Notes under the pieces: generated by a model
The model's database searches: none
What the model was told of the DNA's origin: nothing
What the model saw: the letters and a program-made list of their open reading frames with translations, nothing else
Shown here: positions 25,336 through 34,257 of the stretch, in pieces
Layout of the letters: every line of letters begins with the position of its first letter
How positions within the stretch are numbered: the first letter of the stretch is position 1
Program-made: the position numbers and the translations under genes
DNA from: JAQUCI01 sp034932685
GTDB lineage: Bacteria > Bacillota_I > Bacilli_A > Erysipelotrichales > Erysipelotrichaceae
NCBI GenBank assembly: GCA_034932685.1
Contig: JAYFOM010000020.1
Location: forward strand, 1-64,000
Reading direction: 5' to 3'
DNA length: 64,000 nt

Positions 25336-26478
25336 TTGGACACGATGAATGGAAAGATACTAAAACAAGGTTATACATTTGATGATGTATTATTGGTACC
25401 AGCGTTTTCTAAGGTAGTACCAGCTAAGGTTAAACTAAAAACCCAGTTAACTAGTAATATAAAGTTAAATATTCCAATATGTGCTGCAGCGATGGATACT
25501 GTATGTGAAGAAACAATGGCTTTAGCGTTAGCGAAGCTTGGTGGTATTGGTTTTATCCATAAAAACATGACAAGTAGTGATCAAGCTGATATGGTAGTAC
25601 GTATCAAGTCACTTCAAGTTGATCAAAAAGACACAGAAGCTGCTCTTGATAATAAGGGCCGATATTTAGTCGGGGCGGCTGTTGGTGTATCGGATCAGAT
25701 GATTGAAAGAGTTGATGCTTTAGTGGCTGCTGAAGTTGATATCATATCTGTTGATAGTGCTCATGGTCACTCACAAGGTGTTATTGATGCTGTAAGACAA
25801 ATAAGACAGAAATATCCACAGCTTGATATTGTTGGCGGTAATATTGTTACAGCGCAAGGCGCAATTGATCTATTCTATGCAGGAGCTAACGTGGTTAAGG
25901 TTGGTGTTGGTCCTGGCTCAATTTGTACAACAAGAGTTGTTGCTGGAGTGGGAGTGCCACAACTAACAGCTGTTAATGATGTCTTTCAAGTTGCTAAAAC
26001 ATATGGTATTGGTGTTATCGCTGATGGTGGTATTAAACTATCTGGTGATATCGTAAAAGCCTTAGCAGCAGGATCAGACTGTGTAATGCTAGGTGGTCTT
26101 TTGGCTGGTTGCGATGAAGCGCCGGGTGAAGTTATAACGATCAATGATAAAGCTTATAAATCATACGTTGGTATGGGATCACTTAGCGCTATGAAACGCG
26201 GTTCAAGTGATCGTTATTTCCAAGGTGGTAAGAAAGAACTAAGCAAACTTGTACCTGAAGGCATTGAAGCTATGGTTCCATACAAGGGTAGTGTTGTTGA
26301 TGTTGTTTATCAAATGATGGGTGGTTTAAGAAGTGGTATGGGATATTGTGGGTGTGAAACAGTAAGTGATCTTAAGGATAAAGCTAGTTTTGTGTCAATA
26401 TCAAATGCGGGTTTAAGGGAATCACATCCCCATGATGTCGAAAATATTCAGGAGGCGCCGAATTACAATGGCCGATAA
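25336..26478 (+). CDS. guaB: IMP dehydrogenase lacking the CBS domain pair
   Basis: Oxidises IMP to XMP, first step to GMP. It has the barrel start YTFDDVLLVPAFS, the active-site loop GPGSICTTR with Cys197, the phosphate motifs DGGIK and GGLLAGCDEAPG and the flap region ending VPYKGSV. At 380 aa it lacks the ~110-120 residue tandem CBS insert of standard IMPDH (~485 aa): RIKSLQ passes almost directly to the KGRYLVGAAVG strand. Start: AAGGGG at 25320-25325 fits TTG 25336 (10 nt) better than ATG 25345. Overlaps guaA by 11 nt. Confidence 0.95.
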   Translation: MDTMNGKILKQGYTFDDVLLVPAFSKVVPAKVKLKTQLTSNIKLNIPICAAAMDTVCEETMALALAKLGGIGFIHKNMTSSDQADMVVRIKSLQVDQKDTEAALDNKGRYLVGAAVGVSDQMIERVDALVAAEVDIISVDSAHGHSQGVIDAVRQIRQKYPQLDIVGGNIVTAQGAIDLFYAGANVVKVGVGPGSICTTRVVAGVGVPQLTAVNDVFQVAKTYGIGVIADGGIKLSGDIVKALAAGSDCVMLGGLLAGCDEAPGEVITINDKAYKSYVGMGSLSAMKRGSSDRYFQGGKKELSKLVPEGIEAMVPYKGSVVDVVYQMMGGLRSGMGYCGCETVSDLKDKASFVSISNAGLRESHPHDVENIQEAPNYNGR

Positions 26479-28000
26479 AATAGTTGTAATTGATTTTGGT
26501 GGTCAGTATAACCAGCTGATTGCTAGACGAATACGTGAAGCAGGGGTATATAGTGAAATAAAGGGCTATGATGTAAGTCTTGATGAAATAAGAAACGATC
26601 ATGATATTAAAGGTTTAATCTTGGCTGGTGGACCAAATAGTGTTTATCAAGCAGATGCAATGCATTGTGATTTTGATATTTTTAAACTCCAAATACCAGT
26701 TTTAGGTATTTGTTATGGTATGCAAATGATGGCTTTTGCATTAGGTGGTAAAGTTAGTCAATGTGATGATAAAGAGTATGGTAAAACACTAGTAACGATT
26801 TCAACTGCTAATAAGCTTACCAATGATTTAGCATCATCACAAACTGTGTGGATGTCGCATGGTGATCAAGTCATCAATGTTCCAAGTGGCTTTAAAACAT
26901 TAGCTTATAGTGATAACTGTAATAATGTCATCATGGCAAATGAAGATGAAAAGCTTTATGGTATCCAATTTCATCCTGAAGTCAAACATACTGAAAATGG
27001 TGTTGCTATCTTAAATAATTTTATCTTTGATATTTGTAAGGCTAAAGCTGATTGGTCTATGGAATCATATATTGATTCCATGATCAAAGAAATAAACATC
27101 AAAGTCAAAGACAAAGAAGTGCTTTGTGCTTTAAGCGGTGGTGTTGATTCAGCTGTTGTTGCAGCTTTATTATACAAAGCTATTGGCAATAAACTAACAT
27201 GTATGTTTGTTGATCATGGATTACTTAGACAAGATGAAGCAGAAATGGTGGTAGATACTTTTGAGCGTCAATTTGGGGTGAAACTAATCAAGATAGATGC
27301 CAGAGATCGCTTTCTTAATGCTTTAAAAGGTGTTGTTGATCCTGAGCAGAAACGTAAGATCATTGGTAATGAGTTTATAAGAGTATTTGATGAAGAGTCA
27401 GCAAAACTATCAACAATTGATTTTCTAGCACAAGGAACTATTTATCCTGATTTGATTGAATCAGGTATTGGTAATGCACACACTATAAAATCACATCATA
27501 ATGTTGGTGGGTTACCAAAAGACATGCGTTTTGAACTAGTTGAACCATTACGCTACGTCTTTAAAGATGAAGTTAGAAAGATTGGTAAATTATTAGGACT
27601 AAGTGATGAAGTGGTTGAACGTCAACCTTTCCCAGGTCCAGGGTTGGGCGTGAGGGTACTTGGTGAAATTACCGAAGATAAACTAGTGATCGTACGTAAA
27701 GCAGATTCAATATTAAGAGATGAAGTCGCCAAAGCCGGATTAGAAAAAGATATTTGGCAATACTTCGCAGCTTTACCAAATATAAGATCAGTTGGTGTAA
27801 TGGGTGATCAGCGTACATATGAGAATGCGATTGTTATTAGAGCTGTCACATCAGTTGATGCTATGACTGCCGATTGGGCAAAGATCCCCTATGATGTTTT
27901 AGACAAGATCTCACGTCGTATTGTCAATGAAGTAACTGGGGTTAATCGTGTCTTGTATGATATTACAAGTAAACCTCCAGGAACGATTGAATTTGAATAA
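26468..28000 (+). CDS. guaA: GMP synthase (glutamine-hydrolysing)
   Basis: Converts XMP to GMP using glutamine ammonia and ATP. The 510-aa protein has the class I amidotransferase domain (GICYGMQM with nucleophile Cys82, FHPEV for the His/Glu pair), the ATP pyrophosphatase domain with SGGVDS at ~223, and the dimerisation domain (RQPFPGPGLGVRV; closing TSKPPGTIEFE). AGGAGG at 26450-26455 lies 12 nt before ATG 26468; an upstream in-frame ATG at 26432 gives a spurious basic extension. Co-transcribed with guaB under the riboswitch. Confidence 0.97.
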   Translation: MADKIVVIDFGGQYNQLIARRIREAGVYSEIKGYDVSLDEIRNDHDIKGLILAGGPNSVYQADAMHCDFDIFKLQIPVLGICYGMQMMAFALGGKVSQCDDKEYGKTLVTISTANKLTNDLASSQTVWMSHGDQVINVPSGFKTLAYSDNCNNVIMANEDEKLYGIQFHPEVKHTENGVAILNNFIFDICKAKADWSMESYIDSMIKEINIKVKDKEVLCALSGGVDSAVVAALLYKAIGNKLTCMFVDHGLLRQDEAEMVVDTFERQFGVKLIKIDARDRFLNALKGVVDPEQKRKIIGNEFIRVFDEESAKLSTIDFLAQGTIYPDLIESGIGNAHTIKSHHNVGGLPKDMRFELVEPLRYVFKDEVRKIGKLLGLSDEVVERQPFPGPGLGVRVLGEITEDKLVIVRKADSILRDEVAKAGLEKDIWQYFAALPNIRSVGVMGDQRTYENAIVIRAVTSVDAMTADWAKIPYDVLDKISRRIVNEVTGVNRVLYDITSKPPGTIEFE

Positions 28001-28300
28001 ACAACAAAAACCATTGATGCTCTTTAAATAAAGGGGTATCTGGTTGTTTTTGTGTTTAGATATCCCTTAATTATTACAAAAAAATAGTAAAGTAGGGAGC
28101 GGTTTTAAAAATTAAAAAAATAGACTTCTGGAAATTAGCTAGATTAAAATTTGATTTACAATTAGCAATCTAAATGGAAAATTTTATGGTGAGTGAAATG
28201 AATTAAGAAATAGTATGTAATGTAACAATAAACTATAATTTGAATGTGTAATCAAATGCTAGATGACATCATCATATGCTTTCCATGCTGAAAAAAAGAA
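28001..28300. other. intergenic region between guaA and the R-M island
   Basis: No open frame. AAGGGGTATCT (28031-28041) and AGATATCCCTT (28058-28068) pair with one G-T wobble and may terminate guaA, though no T tract follows. The remainder is AT-rich and marks the left edge of the accessory island. Confidence 0.5.
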
Positions 28301-29020
28301 TTATTGTGTTTTCTTTAAGACAAATATATACTCGTGAGCAAGCAAGTAAAATGTTTTTGCTCTATCATTTTTGCTCCAATAAATAGTGCTTTTACAGTTG
28401 TGCTGTTCTTTAATAATTATCTCTTTTAACGAGAAACCAGCTGTAACGAACGATTGCATAGTGTTGAATCCTAATGGTAAAACATTTCCATTCTTACGAA
28501 TATCTCCTATCATAAATGAACATAAATGATTTGGTTTTAAAACTCGATAACATTCAACTGCCACATCGCTTATTTTATCAAGAAAATCACAATAGGATAA
28601 CAAAGAAAGGTCATTTTCGAGTGATTCGCTATAATGAATTATGTCAGAATATGGTGGATGAGTACATATGAAATCTATGGATTCATTCTCAACATTTTCC
28701 ATTTTTTTAGCATCTCCTAGAAAAATAGTTTGCATCGAGTTATTCAACACTTCATAGTTCAATCTTTCTTTTGTTATAGAGATTGCTTTAGGATTAATGT
28801 CAATTCCTATACCGTTTCTGTTTAATTCTTTGCATTCGATCATTGTTGTACCTGAACCTAAGAAGCAGTCTAATACTAAATCCTTTTCCTTTGTATATTT
28901 AAGAATGAGATTCTTTGGTACGTGTGGGGACCAGTTTCCTCTATAATCTCCTTTATTTGTCGCCCAACTGCCTCTATCGGGAAAGCTCCAAACAGATGTT
29001 GCTTGTAGTTCATATTCCAT
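28301..29020 (-). CDS. DNA methyltransferase (THPPY-type)
   Basis: A 239-aa AdoMet-dependent methylase. Motif I is LDCFLGSGTT around residue 51, followed by NRNGIGIDINPKAI, and the catalytic motif IV is THPPYSD at 120-126, where His stands in place of the usual Asp/Asn/Ser. The N terminus WSFPDRGSWAT...NWSPHVPKNLI (about 10-40) is typical of a family of site-specific DNA methylases. Motif order I then IV. Divergently placed from the GATC system and likely of different specificity. AAGGGG precedes ATG. A decayed full-length paralogue lies at 31669-32391. Confidence 0.85.
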   Translation of the reverse strand: MEYELQATSVWSFPDRGSWATNKGDYRGNWSPHVPKNLILKYTKEKDLVLDCFLGSGTTMIECKELNRNGIGIDINPKAISITKERLNYEVLNNSMQTIFLGDAKKMENVENESIDFICTHPPYSDIIHYSESLENDLSLLSYCDFLDKISDVAVECYRVLKPNHLCSFMIGDIRKNGNVLPLGFNTMQSFVTAGFSLKEIIIKEQHNCKSTIYWSKNDRAKTFYLLAHEYIFVLKKTQ

Positions 29021-29103
29021 AGAATTATACCCCTTTACAATATATTCAGAAAATTTGTTTGTTCCTATTTATAAAGTAATTTTCTTGATTTTTAATATGT
29101 GGT

Positions 29104-29124
29104 GATCATCATATTTGTTATAAT
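29104..29124 (+). promoter_or_regulatory. promoter of the GATC R-M operon with an internal GATC site
   Basis: Extended -10 TGTTATAAT at 29116-29124. A GATC site (29104-29107, within TGATCA) lies just upstream, so methylation by the operon's own enzymes could affect expression (inference). Confidence 0.5.
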
Positions 29125-29145
29125 AGATAAGAAAGGATTTATTAT

Positions 29146-29967
29146 ATGCAACCATTTGTGAAATGGGCTGGTGGTAAAAGACAGCTCTTGACTGAAATAT
29201 TAAAAAGATTACCACACAATTTCGACACATACTATGAACCATTTATTGGTGGAGGCGCTTTACTATTTGATTTAGCACCATCAAAAGCTGTTGTTGGTGA
29301 CATAAATAAAGTTTTAGTAGATACTTACCAAGCAATTAAAAATAACTCCGCTTTGTTGATGAGGTTGTTGGAAGAATATGAAAAAAGGCATAATTCTGCT
29401 ATTGACAAAAAGTATTTTTATTATTCAATGAGAGATTGTTATAATAATAAAATAACTAATGATGAATATAATGTTGAAACTGCTGCTTTATTTATGTATC
29501 TTAATAAGACGTGTTTTAATGGATTATACCGTGTCAATTCAAAAGGGTTATTTAATGTACCATTTAACAATTGTAGAAATTTAGTTATCTACAATAAAGA
29601 GAATATCGAAGAGATTTCAATATACATGAAGCAAGTGGATATTGAAGTTAGAGATTTTGAAGAGACATGCAAAAACGCTAAGGAGGGTGATTTCGTGTTT
29701 TTTGATTCCCCTTACGCTCCGCTAAAAGATGATTCATTTGAATCGTATACAAAAGACGGGTTTGCGCTAGAGGAACATGTAAGATTAGCGAAATTATATA
29801 AAAGATTGTCGAACAGAGGTATTAAATGTATACTAACAAATCACAATACAAAATTGATTAATGATTTATATAAGGATTTCAAAATTGAAGTTATTCAAGT
29901 TAAACGTATGATTAACAGAGACACGAATAATAGAACAGGAGAAGAAGTAATAATTACAAATTACTAA
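29146..29967 (+). CDS. dpnM: GATC-specific adenine DNA methyltransferase (Dam/DpnM, D12 class)
   Basis: A 273-aa N6-adenine methylase protecting GATC in double-stranded DNA. Motif X/I: PFVKWAGGKRQLL at residues 3-15 and YEPFIGGGALLFDLAP at ~31-46; the segment CFNGLYRVNSKGLFNVPF is characteristic of the DpnM group; catalytic motif IV is DSPY at 187-190 (DPPY in most relatives, the Ser variant is unusual). First gene of the operon methylase-methylase-endonuclease as in DpnII/MboI/LlaDCHI systems. Confidence 0.93.
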   Translation: MQPFVKWAGGKRQLLTEILKRLPHNFDTYYEPFIGGGALLFDLAPSKAVVGDINKVLVDTYQAIKNNSALLMRLLEEYEKRHNSAIDKKYFYYSMRDCYNNKITNDEYNVETAALFMYLNKTCFNGLYRVNSKGLFNVPFNNCRNLVIYNKENIEEISIYMKQVDIEVRDFEETCKNAKEGDFVFFDSPYAPLKDDSFESYTKDGFALEEHVRLAKLYKRLSNRGIKCILTNHNTKLINDLYKDFKIEVIQVKRMINRDTNNRTGEEVIITNY

Positions 29968-29978
29968 GGAGGACCACC

Positions 29979-30788
29979 ATGTTAAAAGTACTAAACAACT
30001 GCTTAAGTAGAAGTATAAGTTTCTACTATGAGGAAGAAAATGTTCGATTACTGTTTGGTGATTCTTTCTATTTACTCAAGAAGATTAAACCTGATTCTAT
30101 CGATTGTATCTTTGCAGATCCTCCATATTTTCTTTCAAACGGTGGAATTTCTGTTCATGCTGGAAAACAAGTGCTAGTAAATAAAGGTGAATGGGATGAG
30201 GGATTTACATTAAAAGAGAAGCATCAATTTAATCGAAAATGGATTAGGTTATGTAAAAGAGCTCTTAATGAAAATGGAACAATTTGGATTTCTGGAACTA
30301 TGCATAACATTTATTCGGTTGGATATGCTTTAGAGCAAGAGGGCTTCAAAATTCTTAACAATATCACATGGCAAAAACTTAATCCGCCTCCAAACCTGGC
30401 TTGCCGATGCTTCACTCACAGTACAGAAACAATAATATGGGCAAAAAAAGATACAAAAAAATCTAAACAAGTTTTTAATTATAATTTAATGAAAGGAGTT
30501 AATGATGGTAGACAAATGAAAGACGTGTGGAGTGGGCCATTAACAAACAAGAAAGAAAAAATGGAAGGTAAACATCCTACTCAAAAACCTGAATATTTAT
30601 TAGAAAGAATAATCAAAGCATCTACAAAGGATGGAGATATTGTGCTAGACCCATTTAATGGTTCAGGAACCACAGGTGTTGTGGCAAAACGATTCGGAAG
30701 AAAATATATAGGAATTGATAATTGTGAAGAGTACTTAGAAATAGCAAAGAGAAGAATTAAAAAGGAGGATCTAAAATATGGGGAATAG
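29979..30788 (+). CDS. dpnA: second GATC methyltransferase, DpnA type
   Basis: A 269-aa beta-class methylase. The catalytic motif IV DPPYFLSNGG is at residue 47 and motif I DPFNGSGTTG at ~224, with NGTIWISGTMHNIYSVGYAL and GKHPTQKPEYLLERII between. DpnA of the DpnII system methylates GATC also in single-stranded DNA, which protects incoming transformation DNA; the same role is inferred here. Spaced 11 nt after dpnM with GGAGG; overlaps the endonuclease gene by 11 nt. Confidence 0.94.
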   Translation: MLKVLNNCLSRSISFYYEEENVRLLFGDSFYLLKKIKPDSIDCIFADPPYFLSNGGISVHAGKQVLVNKGEWDEGFTLKEKHQFNRKWIRLCKRALNENGTIWISGTMHNIYSVGYALEQEGFKILNNITWQKLNPPPNLACRCFTHSTETIIWAKKDTKKSKQVFNYNLMKGVNDGRQMKDVWSGPLTNKKEKMEGKHPTQKPEYLLERIIKASTKDGDIVLDPFNGSGTTGVVAKRFGRKYIGIDNCEEYLEIAKRRIKKEDLKYGE

Positions 30789-31644
30789 AAACTTCAATGA
30801 ATGGTTAAGCAAATTTCGGCTTAGTATTTCTGGATACGATTACTATGTTGACTTCAATAAGGTTGTTGAAAATGTTGAGCGTATCAAAATTGAACTTAAT
30901 ATTCTTAACTCACTAATAGGGTCGAGTGATATAGAATGGGATTTTGAAAACATTATCAAAAAATATCCAGAAACGCTCAAATGTATCCCTTTGCTTCTTG
31001 CAGTACGGGGTTACGAAATATATGCTCAAGATGCTGAAGGTGCATTTTTATACTGTTTTGATAAGATGAATTATTCGATCGAGCAATACAAGGTTTTCAT
31101 GCGAAAAACAGGACTTTTTGATATTATGGCTAATCATTTAGTAAAAAACCTTTTTGATTATGTTCTAGGTGTTGAAACTGGACTTGATTCCAATGGACGT
31201 AAAAACCGTGGTGGCCATCAAATGGAGAATTTAGTGGAAAGTTACATACAAAAGGCTGGATTTATAAAATATACCACTTATTTCAAAGAAATGTACCTTG
31301 CTGATATTGAGAAACGATGGGGTATTGATTTATCTGCTTTGTCGAATAAAGGTCGAGCAAGAAAGCGTTTTGACTTTGTTGTTAAAACTGATTCGATGAT
31401 CTATGCTATTGAAACGAACTTTTATGGAGGCACAGGTGGTTCCAAGCTTAACGAAACTGCCAGAAGCTATAAAATGCTAGCTCAAGAGGCTGACACAGTC
31501 AACGGATTCACTTTTGTGTGGTTTACTGACGGTATCGCATGGAGGAATGCAAGAGGTAATCTAAGGGAAACTTTTGATGCACTTGATACTATATACAGTA
31601 TTGATGATATGGAGAATGGAATTATGACCGATATTTTCATCTAG
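30778..31644 (+). CDS. dpnB: type II restriction endonuclease, DpnII/MboI type (GATC)
   Basis: A 288-aa endonuclease predicted to cut unmethylated GATC. It carries the family's features: IPLLLAVRG, the internal GLDSNGRKNRGGHQMENLVE block, and a PD-(D/E)XK-like core with Asp199 (FDFVV) and Glu212-x-Asn214 (AIETNFYGG), followed by GGSKLNETARSYK and FVWFTDGIAW. Length agrees with DpnII (288 aa). The reading frame is intact, so the system appears functional. AAGGAGG precedes the ATG. Confidence 0.93.
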   Translation: MGNRNFNEWLSKFRLSISGYDYYVDFNKVVENVERIKIELNILNSLIGSSDIEWDFENIIKKYPETLKCIPLLLAVRGYEIYAQDAEGAFLYCFDKMNYSIEQYKVFMRKTGLFDIMANHLVKNLFDYVLGVETGLDSNGRKNRGGHQMENLVESYIQKAGFIKYTTYFKEMYLADIEKRWGIDLSALSNKGRARKRFDFVVKTDSMIYAIETNFYGGTGGSKLNETARSYKMLAQEADTVNGFTFVWFTDGIAWRNARGNLRETFDALDTIYSIDDMENGIMTDIFI

Positions 31645-31668
31645 GAGGGGCTTGTAGTAAATGTAAAT

Positions 31669-32391
31669 ATGCAAAATGAAACCAGAAGACTTGAACAGGA
31701 AATCATTAAGTCATGGAATTTTCAAAGCGTGGATACTTGACAATAAATGATACAAAATGACAAGGAAATTAATCTCTTTATATAACGAGAAGAATTCTTC
31801 TGAACTATTCAAATGGAGAAGATTTAGTGTTTGACCGATTCACATGAGAGGTCACTTTTCCGGATGAAGTAGAACTCTTGAATGGAGATATTAATCGTGT
31901 GGATGTCAACGATGTTATTTCATATAAATGCCTGTAAAGGTTGAATTTGAAAATGAGGTTTATAATGATAAAGTAATCATTCATAATGGTGATGCACGAA
32001 ATCTTGATTTTGATACTATCGTGATTATAAATGTTATTTTTGCTTTTCCACCTCGTACAGGCATTATTAATTCTAGTTAACATATGGACATTACACACAT
32101 TTTGTTCAATTTGAGATTAGGAATTTTCTTAAAAAATGGATAAATTTACAGTCGAAAGCTATTCTGGTTTTAAAAATCAAACCAGTGATGTGCTTATGGT
32201 CGAAATTAGTCAAAAAAAACATACCAATGAGCTTTGACGTTATGAATATACTAGAATAAGTTGGATATAAATAAAAGAGATAATTATAAAAGAACAGCAT
32301 ATTTGTAAATTACAACTTATTAGAAAACTAAACATGTAAATACAAATTCCTACTTGCACCTCATATGTATTTATTTTCAAAAAGAATCTGA
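31669..32391 (+). pseudogene. full-length decayed paralogue of the THPPY-type DNA methyltransferase
   Basis: Broken by many stops and frameshifts but traceable end to end against the intact methylase at 28301-29020 (720 bp versus 723 bp). In order: SWNFQSVDT (31700s); GEDLVFDRFT then EVELLNGDINRVDVNDVI (motif I region, glycine core lost); VIIHNGDARNLDFDT; FAFPPRTGIINSS (motif IV, 32041-32080); FLKKMDKFTVESY; PMSFDVMN; KEIIIKEQHICK (32274-32309); KFLLAPHMYLFSKRI ending TGA 32389-32391. GGAGGGG just upstream suggests it was once the fourth gene of the operon. Confidence 0.85.
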
Positions 32392-32668
32392 TGAAAAGCC
32401 GTTTCATCTAGTAATGGTATTTGTTATTAAAATACCACTGTTCTTCTATTAATTCAATGATCTTTTTCGTTAGCATTTCAGAATATTTTTATATTTCAAT
32501 CTCGAAATCAAAAATGTGTAACCATTTTTGCTAATCTCATATCTTTGTAACCAATTTCATTTTCTATACCACTATTTTCGTTTGTTACTTTACTGTAATT
32601 AGGAAACTCGAAATATATAACATACAGTAAAATATGTAGTTACTTTTTAGAGCGTTCAACCTAAACGA
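32392..32668. other. decayed AT-rich spacer in the R-M island
   Basis: No open frame of note. On the minus strand, downstream of the 179-aa gene, a string KKIIELIEEQWYFNN can be read over a few codons and may be the end of another lost gene. Confidence 0.35.
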
Positions 32669-33208
32669 TTATGCAAGCTTTCTTTCTCTTAAAGCAGAAT
32701 AAAACAATGCCCTTCCAGAATAATTCCAATATGCGCAGTCTTGTTCCATAAAGAGCCACTTAACGGCAAAAATAATAATTTCAATTGGATGTTCTGTGCC
32801 TTCAAAATCATGAAAAGTTAGTCCCGTTGGAACACTGAAATCAACATCTTCACAATTATATATTCTTTGTATTGCACCGATTACAAGTGAATATTCCTCT
32901 TCATAATTACTTTTACAATCTTCGAGAGCATTAAAAATATCTTTGTGACTTGGATTAGAATATCTCCGATTCTTTTTGAACCAAAGTCTTTTGGTATTGA
33001 CAGTAAAATCAAACCCTTTGTTCAACCGTGTTGGTCGCTTAAGAAATATTCCATACTCTTGAAAGCTTTCAACATTATACTGATATCGGGAGCATTTATC
33101 TCCATTACCATTGCCAGGTTTTTCTTTTAACATGGTACCTATTAAAGTTATACGCATGTTTTGACGATCACCAGAAACCAACAGAAAATTAACCTCATCA
33201 AAGCTCAT
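32669..33208 (-). CDS. uncharacterised protein in the R-M island
   Basis: A 179-aa soluble protein, rich in aromatic and charged residues, with no signal peptide or membrane segment. Notable stretches are FDFTVNTKRLWFKKN, PSHKDIFNALEDCKSNYEEE, FHDFEGTEHPIEIIIFAVKW and QDCAYWNYSGRALFYSALRE. GGAGG lies 7 nt before the ATG and the frame is intact amid decayed neighbours, arguing that it is a real and perhaps recently useful gene. I do not recognise a family. Position suggests an accessory to DNA modification or defence, unproven. Confidence 0.72.
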   Translation of the reverse strand: MSFDEVNFLLVSGDRQNMRITLIGTMLKEKPGNGNGDKCSRYQYNVESFQEYGIFLKRPTRLNKGFDFTVNTKRLWFKKNRRYSNPSHKDIFNALEDCKSNYEEEYSLVIGAIQRIYNCEDVDFSVPTGLTFHDFEGTEHPIEIIIFAVKWLFMEQDCAYWNYSGRALFYSALRERKLA

Positions 33209-33253
33209 ATTAATTCCTCCATAAACAACTTGTATGTGTCTATATCGATGACA

Positions 33254-33418
33254 TCAGCTTTTTTTGAATACTATCAAGTGCGATAGTGCGTCGAAAAACT
33301 CATCATCACTGATATAAGTCCTGTGTTAAACACACATTTCAGCTAACATTTCTTGAGAAATACTGAGTTCATTTCTATGTTTTCTCAGGTTAGTTCTAAA
33401 AAACTTAAATATATTCAT
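33254..33418 (-). pseudogene. relic of an XRE/controller-type helix-turn-helix gene
   Basis: With GAGGA before ATG 33418, the minus strand reads MNIFKFFRTNLRKHRNELSI then SQEMLAEMCV, the first two helices of an XRE-family repressor. TAA follows at 33328-33326, and beyond it HRTYISD continues in the same frame, exactly the third-helix motif, before decaying. Such proteins are the usual controllers (C proteins) of restriction-modification systems. Confidence 0.75.
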
Positions 33419-34257
33419 TCCTCGTTGAACTTCATCTTATTCAAAATGATTGCACTCATTAGAAAACAATCGTCTACAGATAATGAGCGTAATAAGATAA
33501 AACAAAGATTTAAATGATAAAAAGATTATAGTATTTTACAAACAAAAGGGTATGAAGAATTTGACTTTCTCTCATTCCGTATTTAACAACAACATTATGA
33601 CATAATTTATCGTCTTTGTGCCAATAATATTTTTTTAGCCTAAAAATTTCGAGTAGTTACTTTTGAAGTGTACTTGTAAAAGTGAACACTTAAAATGATT
33701 AATCAACAACAGTGAAGCAATGTTCTTTAAATATGTATAAATAAAGTTCGTTAGTGCAGAACAGAGTGGACAAGGATTAACAATTCTTGACACATAACTT
33801 TTAAAAGCAACAGATGAATTTAAGCTGAAAATGTGATAAAGAAAAAGACTAGACTTGAATCATTAAGTAGATTAGTAAAAGCAAGCGCATCCATAGAGTT
33901 GAAAAATTGTGTTTCGAGTATTTAGCTATATTCTCTTACTACTTGTCTTAATAAGAAATGTAGCTAACACTCTACTATTAATTACATTTTTCATTTATGA
34001 ATACTTAAGCAAAGCTTGAATGTCGTATTGATTACTGTTAACCAAATGTCAAATTATAAACTATTGATATCCTATGATCGAACAACATTTATAGTAATGA
34101 TGAACAATATCAAATGAATCCAGTAAAATTATGTTATCACAAGTTATGAAAAATCCTTATTAGACTAAACTCTTATTACAATAATAAGCAGAACGTATGA
34201 CAATTATATTATATTTGAAAATAAGATAATATCAACTTATACCGACTATTATTCTCA
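33419..34257. other. 839-bp non-coding, apparently decayed DNA
   Basis: No frame above about 40 codons on either strand and no ribosome-site/start pairs worth calling. Short coding-like strings on the plus strand (for example YEEFDFLSF near 33555 and SGQGLTILDT near 33770) suggest dead genes, none identifiable. I see no terminal repeats or tRNA. Confidence 0.5.

Noticed and set aside
31805..32300. Minus-strand frames of 97 and 64 aa in the R-M island
   Set aside because: They run antisense to the decayed methylase and have no start signals or recognisable features.
33419..34257. Search for transposase, IS ends or att repeats in the dead stretch
   Set aside because: No matched inverted termini, target duplication or readable transposase fragment was found.
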